A stretch of DNA of 64,000 nt, taken from assembly GCF_900188485.1 (NCBI RefSeq), contig NZ_FZPH01000001.1, forward strand, positions 682,001 through 746,000, given 5' to 3'. The DNA comes from Asanoa hainanensis (lineage in GTDB: Bacteria; Actinomycetota; Actinomycetes; Mycobacteriales; Micromonosporaceae). The notes below the pieces were generated by a model. The model worked only from the letters and a program-made list of their open reading frames with translations. It was not told the DNA's origin and searched no databases. Positions 57,962 through 64,000 of this stretch are shown in pieces; within the stretch, counting starts at the first letter, position 1; each line of letters begins with the position of its first letter. The translations under genes were made by a program, and so were the position numbers.

Positions 57962-58075
57962 CGTGAGGGCAGGCGGACGCTAGCCGCCCGACAAGGGGGG
58001 ACATGGTCACGGAAGTACGACTGTCCGGTCTCACCCGGAGATGTCGTCGTCGCCCGCCATGTCTCGTCTCCCCTG
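57962..58075 (-). promoter_or_regulatory. Candidate attenuator leader of the ABC-F gene
   Basis: On the minus strand the leader ORF's SD and start (GACAGGGG...ACATGG) are complementary to a downstream CCATGTCCCCCCTTGTC stretch (57990-58006) over about 14 bp. A TCCGG/CCGGA hairpin overlaps the leader stop, and GGCGG/CCGCC forms a further stem nearer the ABC-F start. These mutually exclusive options suit ribosome-stalling control. Confidence 0.5.
58031..58060 (-). CDS. 9-residue leader peptide upstream of the ABC-F gene
   Basis: ATG 58060 to TGA 58031 encodes MAGDDDISG. GGGGAG 7 nt before the ATG is one of the best ribosome sites in the window. It lies 85 bp upstream of the ABC-F start and within a leader able to form competing hairpins. 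Short leader ORFs of this kind control macrolide- and lincosamide-type ABC-F genes. Confidence 0.5.
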   Translation of the reverse strand: MAGDDDISG

Positions 58076-58099
58076 TCTCGCTGATCACCGCCGCACGGA

Positions 58100-58987
58100 T
58101 CAGCCGCGATCCACCGTAGCACCGCCCAGGCGCATCCGCCCGGGCCGGCGCGGCTCCACAAGAGATGGTCGGCGCGGCAGCACGAGGGCGGCCGTGACGG
58201 CGACCATGGCCACCGCGACGATCGCGTCCAGCCAGTAGTGGTTGCCGGTCGACACCACGACCAGCAGGGTGATCAGCGGGTGGGCGAGCCACAGCCACCG
58301 CCAGCGGCTCCGGCCCGCGGCGACGAGGGCCACCGCGACCACCAGCGCCCAGCCGACGTGCAGGGACGGCATCGCCGCGTACTGGTTGGTCAGCGTGTCG
58401 GTGTCCGGCGGGCCGTAGACGCTCGGGCCGTACACGGCTCCCGTGTCGAGCAGGCCGGTCGCCGGGACCAGCCGGCCAGGCGCGAGCGGAAACCACACGT
58501 GCACGACCAGCGCGGCCGCCGTCAGCCAGGCCAGGGTCCGGCGCGTGGTCCGGTAGAGCTGTGCGCGGCGCAGGTAGAGCCAGATCAGCACCGCGGCGGT
58601 CGCCGGGAAGTGGACGTAGGCGTAGTAGCTGTCGGCCGCGGTGACCAGCCAGTCGTGGCTCAGCAGCGCGTGTTGGACGGACAGCTCGCTCGGCAGGTGC
58701 AGCCAACGCTCGAAGCGCCAGACCGACGTCGCGTTCTTGGTGGCCTCGCCGACATGACCCGAGATGACCTGACGGCCGGCCTTGTACGCGAGGAAGAGCA
58801 CGACGACCAGCAGAAGTTCGAGGATCGCGGGGCGCCAGCGGCTGCGACGTATCGGAGGTTCCGGGACGGGTCGCGGCGTCCGCCCGGCCCCGCCTCCACT
58901 GATCCGCATGCCCTTCCGGCACCGGACGGTGCGGGTGACGCGCCGTCCAGCGGGCGTCCGCTGACGCTGAGCTGTCGGGCTGGTCAT
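58100..58987 (-). CDS. PAP2-superfamily membrane protein (inositol-phosphotransferase-like)
   Basis: 295 aa from ATG 58987 (GAGGTGAG upstream). After a basic Pro-rich N terminus come five or six helices. AAMPSLHVGWA and STGNHYWLDAIVAV carry the Ser-His and His-x3-Asp pieces of the PAP2 active site, in the spacing of Aur1/Ipt1-like members. It likely transfers or removes a phosphate or phospho-headgroup on a lipid at the outer face of the membrane. Upstream of the ABC-F gene on the same strand; a CTGATC/GATCAG dyad overlaps its stop. Confidence 0.88.
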   Translation of the reverse strand: MTSPTAQRQRTPAGRRVTRTVRCRKGMRISGGGAGRTPRPVPEPPIRRSRWRPAILELLLVVVLFLAYKAGRQVISGHVGEATKNATSVWRFERWLHLPSELSVQHALLSHDWLVTAADSYYAYVHFPATAAVLIWLYLRRAQLYRTTRRTLAWLTAAALVVHVWFPLAPGRLVPATGLLDTGAVYGPSVYGPPDTDTLTNQYAAMPSLHVGWALVVAVALVAAGRSRWRWLWLAHPLITLLVVVSTGNHYWLDAIVAVAMVAVTAALVLPRRPSLVEPRRPGRMRLGGATVDRG

Positions 58988-59148
58988 CTCACCTCGGAAA
59001 ATGGATCTTCGACCCCTGACCATGGCAGCTCGGCGTTCGCCGATCAAGGAAGAACGTTCGCGTTTGTCCTTCGTCACACGCCGTGCGTGCTGTGCGTCTC
59101 ATCGGGCGCACTTGTTCGCGTGCGACGCGCGGGGCTACGCTGCGGCCA

Positions 59149-59166
59149 ACTTGAACGTGTTCAAGT
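59149..59166. promoter_or_regulatory. 18-bp palindrome ACTTGAAC-GT-GTTCAAGT upstream of the UbiA unit
   Basis: Two perfect 8-bp arms around a GT spacer, immediately before the GGAGG ribosome site of the gene starting at 59182. A palindrome of this type suits a TetR- or MarR-like dimer. No regulator gene of these families is in the window, so it would act from elsewhere. The rest of the 194-bp gap to the divergent PAP2 gene shows nothing clear. Confidence 0.65.
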
Positions 59167-59181
59167 ATGGAGGTGATCAAG

Positions 59182-59682
59182 GTGAGAGCACCCCTGCCCT
59201 ACCTGGTCGCGGGCCCGCCGCGCTCGACCCCGCTGCGGCGCGTGTCCCATCCGGTCCGGGCGGCGGCGGCCTACCTGGCGTTGCCCGCCGCGTCCGACGG
59301 GCTGCGACTCTTCGCGGTCGCGCTCTACTCCACGGCGGTGGACGACCCACGCACCGCGGCCGAGGCGGCGGCGATGTGCGTCGCGCACCGACGACGGCGT
59401 CCGATCCGGCCCACCATCGTCCGGACAACGATGGCCAGCGCCGTCAACCTGCCGAACCTCTGCGAGCGCGCCACGTTGACCACGGCGGACGTGACGTTCG
59501 CCGAGCTCGACGGGCCGGTGCACGACGCCTGGATGTGTGCGGCCGGGTGGCGCACGGCCGAGGGTCTACGCGCCGTCGCGGTCGGCGTCGGGACGGCGGG
59601 CCGGGCGGCGTTCGACGAGGCCGACGCGTTGGCCATGCTGGCGCGCCTTCGGCTCAGGACACGGCGAGCCACCCGTGGCTGA
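59182..59682 (+). CDS. Uncharacterised protein, first gene of the UbiA/FAD unit
   Basis: 166 aa. GGAGG 8 nt upstream selects GTG 59182. The protein is Ala/Arg-rich, with a hydrophobic patch around ASDGLRLFAVALYSTAV and two cysteines in the middle (AAAMCVAHRRRR and NLPNLCERA), and it ends in basic residues. No signal, membrane helix or known motif. It overlaps the UbiA gene by 8 bp, so it is made together with the prenyltransferase and monooxygenase and probably acts with them. I recognise no family. Confidence 0.7.
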   Translation: MRAPLPYLVAGPPRSTPLRRVSHPVRAAAAYLALPAASDGLRLFAVALYSTAVDDPRTAAEAAAMCVAHRRRRPIRPTIVRTTMASAVNLPNLCERATLTTADVTFAELDGPVHDAWMCAAGWRTAEGLRAVAVGVGTAGRAAFDEADALAMLARLRLRTRRATRG

Positions 59683-60694
59683 GCAGCGCACGTGGCATCC
59701 CGCCGTCGCCGTACTCAAGATCAGCAAGGTGCCCTTCTGGTTCATCTGGGTGACGCCGTTCACGTTCGCCTACCTGGCGTCCGCACCGGAGGGTGGGTCG
59801 ACGCACCTGTGGTGGTTCGTCGTCAGCGTCGCCGGCATCTGCCTCGTCGAGTCCGCGAACTGCATCCACAACGAGCTCGTCGACCACGAGGAGGACGCCG
59901 CCAACCAGCCCCGCCGGCCCTCGCTGGTCAGGTCGGTCGGCGAACCGGTGCTGTGGCGCACGGCAGTCGGCGGCTACCTGGTCAGCCTCTGCGGCGCGAT
60001 CGCGACCGGCGTGCTCGTCAACCCCGTCGTCGCGGTGATGATGCTCGCCGCCTGGCTGGCCGCGCCAATCTACAACTGGGGCCTGCGGCTCAAGCGCCGG
60101 CCCGGGTGGGCGGAGCTGGACATCGCGTGGGCGACGCTCTTCGGCTACCTCGCCGGCTGGACCTGGCACCAGCCACTGTCCACAGTGCCCGCCGTGGTGT
60201 GGCTCGTGACGTTCTTCTTCGGCGTCAGCGCACTCCTGAAGGACCTGCCCGACGTGGTCGGCGACGAGTCGGTCGGCGCGCCCGGCGTGTTCAGCCTCCG
60301 CAACCGGTTCACCCGCCGCGTGGCGCTGACCGTCATCGCCGGCTCGCCGTACCTGGTGCTGCTCGCTTTGACGGCGACGGGCCAGCTGCCCCCGCGCATG
60401 CTGGCCCTGGCGGCGCTGAGCGTGATCGGCGCCGCCGTCATGGTGCTCGGCGAACGCGCGCACACCCTGGAGACCTTCATCCTGGCGTACGAGCTCGCCT
60501 TCTCCTACGTACACCTCTTCATGCTCGTGTTGTTCGTCCTCTACAGCCCGGGCCTGCTGGCCGTGACGGTCGCGCTCTGCCTGTTGGCAGGGCGGACCCT
60601 CGCGCTGGCCCTCCAGCTCGCGCCACGCTTCGCCGAACCCAGCTTCACGTGGTCCGGATCGTGGCGGGTCCTCACGAACGCGACGGTCTCGTGA
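59675..60694 (+). CDS. UbiA-family prenyltransferase
   Basis: 339 aa from GTG 59675, overlapping the preceding stop by 8 bp. Eight or nine helices. N66-x3-D70-x3-D74 (NELVDHEED) and D193-x3-D197 (DVVGD) are the two Asp-rich Mg-diphosphate sites, both intact. It joins an isoprenoid diphosphate to an aromatic or other acceptor at the membrane. Acceptor and chain length cannot be read. The GTGA overlap with the FAD monooxygenase gene indicates consecutive steps of one pathway. Confidence 0.92.
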   Translation: MAEQRTWHPAVAVLKISKVPFWFIWVTPFTFAYLASAPEGGSTHLWWFVVSVAGICLVESANCIHNELVDHEEDAANQPRRPSLVRSVGEPVLWRTAVGGYLVSLCGAIATGVLVNPVVAVMMLAAWLAAPIYNWGLRLKRRPGWAELDIAWATLFGYLAGWTWHQPLSTVPAVVWLVTFFFGVSALLKDLPDVVGDESVGAPGVFSLRNRFTRRVALTVIAGSPYLVLLALTATGQLPPRMLALAALSVIGAAVMVLGERAHTLETFILAYELAFSYVHLFMLVLFVLYSPGLLAVTVALCLLAGRTLALALQLAPRFAEPSFTWSGSWRVLTNATVS

Positions 60695-61905
60695 AGGCGT
60701 ACGACATCGTCGTCGTCGGTGCCAGCGTCGCCGGGACGGCGTTCGCCATGGCGCTGCGCGACGAGGGCCTGCGCATCCTCGTGGTCGATCCACAGGTCGA
60801 CTTCGACGAGTCGAGAATGACCTGGGGCCACGACATCGAGCCGAACGGGCTGCTCGCGCTCGACTGGCTCGGCCTCCTCGACGACATCAAGCGACTGGGT
60901 GTACGGCACGAGCGCTGGATCGCGGAACGCGAAGGCGGGGGCCGGCTGTCGGAGTGGCGCTACGACGAGCTGCGCCACACCCACGCGTACGCCGTGTGCG
61001 TGCGCGCCCATCTCCTGCGCCGCCGGCTCCGCGAGCGCCTGTCCGGAGTCGACGTCGTGATCCCGGGCGCGTTCCAGGGCTACCGCCGGGTCGAGGGCGG
61101 CGTGCACGTCGACATCGAGGTCGAGGGCGAGCGCCGCACGGCGTCGGCCAAGCTGCTGGTCGGCGCCGACGGCCCTCGGTCGCGGGTGCGCGCACAGGCC
61201 GGCATCGGCGCGCGGGTGCGCCGGTACTCGCACTCGTGGGTGGACACCATCATGAGCCGCGACGACGACACCCTCACGGAGGGGCACATCTACTTCGGTC
61301 GCGGCTCGTACCTCGGCGTCGTCCCGACCCGACCGGGCGAGTTGGTGGCGTTCGAGCTGACCGCAGGCCCGCACCGGGTCGGCGGCATCGAGCGCTTCCG
61401 AGAGGACTACGTGCGGAGGGCGCCGATCCTGGCGGGCTCGGTGGACAGCGTCGAGTCGTGGGACCAGGTCACGGTCGCGCCCGGGTTCCGCATGCGGGCG
61501 GAGCGCTGGGTCGCCGACCACGTGGCGCTGCTCGGCGACGCCGCCCTGACCGTGAACCCGATCACGAGCCAGGGCGTCTCCCTGGCCCTGGAGGACGCGC
61601 TGACGCTGGCGGTGGTGACCGGGCAGGCGTTCCGCCGGGGCGACTTCACCGCACGCGCCCTGCGCCCGTACGAGCTCTGGCGACGGCCGCAGGCGGAGCG
61701 GATCCAGGAGTTGGGGGACCTCTCGTTGTGGGGTTTCACCCGCCGCAGCAGGGTGCTGTCCGCGCTGAAGGAACGCACCCTGCGCCACCTGGCCGCCGAC
61801 CGCGACTTCCGGACCTATGTCATGGCGTCCTACTGCGGCCTGCACTGGCTGACCCCCAAACCGCTGACCATCCTGAACGCGGTGCGCCGTCCTCACCCCG
61901 TATAG
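60691..61905 (+). CDS. FAD-dependent monooxygenase/oxidoreductase (PHBH fold)
   Basis: 404 aa from GTG 60691. VVVGASVAGTAFAMAL is the dinucleotide-binding loop, LVGADGPRSRVR the DG motif and LLGDAALTVNPITSQGVSLALEDA the GD motif of class A flavoprotein monooxygenases. It would hydroxylate or epoxidise the prenylated product, or its aromatic precursor, made by the coupled UbiA enzyme. Geranylgeranyl-reductase-like activity is an alternative. End of the three-gene unit. Confidence 0.92.
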   Translation: MKAYDIVVVGASVAGTAFAMALRDEGLRILVVDPQVDFDESRMTWGHDIEPNGLLALDWLGLLDDIKRLGVRHERWIAEREGGGRLSEWRYDELRHTHAYAVCVRAHLLRRRLRERLSGVDVVIPGAFQGYRRVEGGVHVDIEVEGERRTASAKLLVGADGPRSRVRAQAGIGARVRRYSHSWVDTIMSRDDDTLTEGHIYFGRGSYLGVVPTRPGELVAFELTAGPHRVGGIERFREDYVRRAPILAGSVDSVESWDQVTVAPGFRMRAERWVADHVALLGDAALTVNPITSQGVSLALEDALTLAVVTGQAFRRGDFTARALRPYELWRRPQAERIQELGDLSLWGFTRRSRVLSALKERTLRHLAADRDFRTYVMASYCGLHWLTPKPLTILNAVRRPHPV

Positions 61906-61983
61906 GCACTTATCAGTCGCGGCGATCTCGATTGCTCGTTTCGGTCCTTGCCGGGCCGGCCGGACACGGCGTTCGCTGGCGGC

Positions 61984-62973
61984 ATGTCGAGCCCAGGGCC
62001 CGTGGCGCCGACCGCCGCCGCGGCCTGCCGGCTGCGTCCGCTGCCGCTCGGCGCCGCCCGCATCACCGGCGGCCGCTGGGCGGCGAGCCAGCGGGCCAAC
62101 CGCGCCGCCATCCGGGCGGGGCCCGCCGGGAACGGCTACGCATGGCTGGAGGCCGCGGCGTGGGAGTACGCGCGCGAGCCGGACGCCGGCCTCCTGCGCA
62201 CCCTGCGCGCGGCCCCGCTGCCCGTGCGGGAGGGCCAGGCCGGCCATCTGCTGCGGGCCGCGATCGCGCTGGTCCGCGCCACCGGCGACCGCCGCCCGCT
62301 CCAGGTCGCCACGGAGGTCGCGGACGCGCTCGACGGGAACCCGGGCTGCCACCCGGGGCTGGCCATGGCACTGGTGGAGCTGTTCCGCGAGACCGACCAC
62401 CATCGGTACCTCGACCTGGCCCGCCAGCTCGTCGACGCGCACGGCCCGACCCGGCCTGGCTACCTCGCCGCCGGCGCGGCCGACGTCGCGATCGAGCAGG
62501 ACGACGGTGACCTGCTCGACGCGCTCACCCGCCACGATCCCGACGCCGGCGGCCCGGGCGGCCTGCACTGGGCCTGGCGGATGCTGCTGGCGACGGGCGA
62601 GCCGCACTACGCGGACGCGGCCGAGCGCCTGCTGGACGACCGGGACCCGCGCACCCTGTCGAGCCTGGACACGTACCTGGCCACCACCGACGCCGACGGT
62701 GTCCAGCTCCACCTCCACGTGCCCTGCCGGGTGACCGCGCGGCTCGGTGAAGGCCGGATCCAGGTGGCGGTCGAGACCGGCGACAACCGGATCCGGGCCC
62801 GCGTGCTGGACGCACCACGCCGCGAGTGGACGCTGTCGATCCGCGTGCCCGCCTGGGCCGGCGCGGCCCAACTGCGTCTCGACGGCGGCCGGCAACGGGC
62901 GTGGGCCGGCACGTACGCCGAGGTGGTCCGCACGTGGCAAGCCGGCGACACGATCGAGCTCCTCCTGCGTTGA
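61984..62973 (+). CDS. Condensed GH127/DUF1680-like protein lacking active-site segments
   Basis: 329 aa from ATG 61984, about half the usual length of GH127 beta-L-arabinofuranosidases. Landmarks survive in order: LRPLPLGAARITGGRWAASQ, WLEAAAWEYAREPD, MALVELFRETDHHRYLDLAR, YLAAGAADVAIEQDD, WAWRMLLATGEPHYADAAER, TLSSLDTYLATTDADGVQ, and a C-terminal beta domain. The stretches between, which in the family carry the catalytic Glu/Cys and the zinc-binding cysteines, are missing; the only cysteines left are elsewhere. All deletions are in frame. It may be a decayed enzyme or a non-catalytic sugar binder. A sugar-binding lipoprotein gene follows. Confidence 0.72.
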   Translation: MSSPGPVAPTAAAACRLRPLPLGAARITGGRWAASQRANRAAIRAGPAGNGYAWLEAAAWEYAREPDAGLLRTLRAAPLPVREGQAGHLLRAAIALVRATGDRRPLQVATEVADALDGNPGCHPGLAMALVELFRETDHHRYLDLARQLVDAHGPTRPGYLAAGAADVAIEQDDGDLLDALTRHDPDAGGPGGLHWAWRMLLATGEPHYADAAERLLDDRDPRTLSSLDTYLATTDADGVQLHLHVPCRVTARLGEGRIQVAVETGDNRIRARVLDAPRREWTLSIRVPAWAGAAQLRLDGGRQRAWAGTYAEVVRTWQAGDTIELLLR

Positions 62974-63090
62974 GCGATCTTTCTCGTTTCGTGTGCGGCC
63001 GATCTGTGATTGCGAAGATCAACTCATGGATTTCCCGTCCGCGCGACGGCGAGGCTCAGTCAACGCGCCGGCGTGGAAAGGACGGGAGCC

Positions 63091-64000
63091 ATGACGAACC
63101 ATCCCGATCCGCGGGGGTTCACCCGCCGTCGACTGCTCGGAGCCACCGCCGCCGCCATCGGGCTGGGTGCGACGGGTGCGCTCGGTGCCTGCTCCACCGT
63201 GGCCGGTGGGCTCAGTGCCTCCCGGGACACCGGGACCCTCGACTTCTGGAACCTGTTCGGTGGTGGCGACGGCGTACGCATGCAGCAGATGCTCGACGCC
63301 TTCCGGGCCGAGCACCCCGAGATCGAGCTCGCCGCGGTCACCCTCGCGTGGGGCAATCCGTACTACACGAAGCTGTCGCTGGCCACGCTCGGTGACCGGC
63401 CGCCCGAGGTCGCGATCGCGCACCTGACCCGGATGAAGAACCTCGTGCGAGCCGACCTGCTGGAAGAGCTGCTGCCCGAGGACCTGGCCCGGCACGGGAT
63501 GACGCCCGACAAGTTCAACTCGCGGGCGTGGGAGGCCGGGCTGGTCGACGGCAAGGCGTACGCGCTGCCGATCGACACCCACCCGTTCGTGATGTTCTAC
63601 AACACCGACATCTGTAAAGAGGCGGGCCTGCTCGACGACGCCGGCAAGCTCAAGCCGTTCGACAGCGAGGCTGGGTTCGTCGACGCGATGACCAAGGCCA
63701 AGCAGGTCACCGGCACGTACGGCGGCGCGGTCGCGTTCACCTCCGAGACCGCGACGCCGTGGCGGATGTTCCAGTCGTTCTACTCCCAGCTCGGCGGGCA
63801 GATGCTCGCGGACGACGGCACCCGCGTGGTGATCGACGACGCGAAGGCGACGCGGGCGCTGGAGTTCATGGCCGGGCTCACCCGCGACGGGCTGTTCCCG
63901 AACCCGATCGACTACCAGGGCTCGATCGCGATGATGGCCAACGGCGACATCGGCTTCTTCTTCCAGGGCGAGTGGGAGATCACCACCTTCCAGACGGCGA
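63091..64000 (+). CDS. Extracellular sugar-binding lipoprotein of an ABC importer (3' end outside window)
   Basis: The frame is open from ATG 63091 to the window edge (303 codons seen). GGACGGGAG precedes the ATG. TRRRLLGATAAAIGLGATGALGAC is a twin-arginine signal ending in a lipobox, so the protein is a Tat-exported lipoprotein. LDFWNLFGGGDGVRMQQMLDAF and the downstream pattern fit family-1 solute-binding proteins for oligosaccharides. The GH127-like gene upstream hints at arabinose-containing sugars. Permease genes are expected beyond the window. Confidence 0.92.
   Translation, partial: MTNHPDPRGFTRRRLLGATAAAIGLGATGALGACSTVAGGLSASRDTGTLDFWNLFGGGDGVRMQQMLDAFRAEHPEIELAAVTLAWGNPYYTKLSLATLGDRPPEVAIAHLTRMKNLVRADLLEELLPEDLARHGMTPDKFNSRAWEAGLVDGKAYALPIDTHPFVMFYNTDICKEAGLLDDAGKLKPFDSEAGFVDAMTKAKQVTGTYGGAVAFTSETATPWRMFQSFYSQLGGQMLADDGTRVVIDDAKATRALEFMAGLTRDGLFPNPIDYQGSIAMMANGDIGFFFQGEWEITTFQTA

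Overview
The window is very GC-rich, densely packed with genes, and uses many GTG starts. It carries markers of mycothiol-using, F420-using, Tat-exporting actinobacteria: a maleylpyruvate-isomerase-like mycothiol enzyme, an LLM-type F420 oxidoreductase, FurA-box-controlled katG, a GH74-CBM2 xyloglucanase, and DUF574-type methyltransferases. It is best read as a chromosomal segment of a soil actinomycete, probably Micromonosporaceae-like (inference). No rRNA, tRNA, CRISPR array, insertion sequence or prophage was recognised.

Layout, left to right. 0-5 kb: 3' end of an uncharacterised gene, an exported endonuclease/exonuclease/phosphatase-family protein, and a four-gene operon (ECF sigma factor, membrane anti-sigma factor, ABC ATPase, ABC permease). 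5-6.3 kb: Nudix hydrolase, small membrane protein, GNAT acetyltransferase. 6.3-13.9 kb: an eight-gene, tightly overlapping minus-strand operon for a four-subunit molybdenum hydroxylase whose molybdopterin subunit is split in two, with MoxR and VWA maturation proteins, an amidohydrolase and a YciI protein. A GntR/FCD regulator is divergent to it, across a perfect 16-bp palindrome. 13.9-19 kb: DsbA-like oxidoreductase, methyltransferases, nitroreductase, XRE-cupin regulator, VOC protein. 19-29.3 kb: an exported protein next to a 931-aa membrane protein with three Trp-rich repeats, katG, a STAND/NB-ARC-TPR protein, a variant arginase-fold protein and a mycothiol-dependent enzyme. 29.3-35 kb: an array of tandem hairpins, then an 1820-aa single-chain acyl-CoA carboxylase of eukaryotic-like layout. 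35-45 kb: methyltransferase, LysR regulator with DMT exporter, nucleotidyltransferase, M20 amidohydrolase, PRC/DUF2382 stress protein, Tat-exported cyclase, GH74 xyloglucanase. 45-56 kb: truncated alpha/beta-hydrolase, PhoD phosphatase, ArsB-like permease coupled to a universal stress protein, a 978-aa STAND ATPase with nine 45-residue TPR units, a hydrolase, an F420 enzyme, a twice-deleted 5'-nucleotidase remnant, a lipoprotein. 56-64 kb: an ABC-F ATPase with a leader peptide, a PAP2 membrane protein, a three-gene unit (unknown protein, UbiA prenyltransferase, FAD monooxygenase) behind a TTGAAC palindrome, a GH127-like protein lacking its active-site segments, and the start of a sugar-binding lipoprotein gene.

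The strongest candidates for new biology are the split molybdenum hydroxylase operon, the repeat-containing 931-aa protein, the UbiA/FAD unit with its unknown first gene, the ABC-F leader, and the condensed GH127-like protein. Several genes are visibly decayed (near 14.7, 45, 54.4 and 62 kb), which points to deletion-driven erosion of accessory functions. All functional names come from reading motifs and family resemblance by eye; no database search was run.
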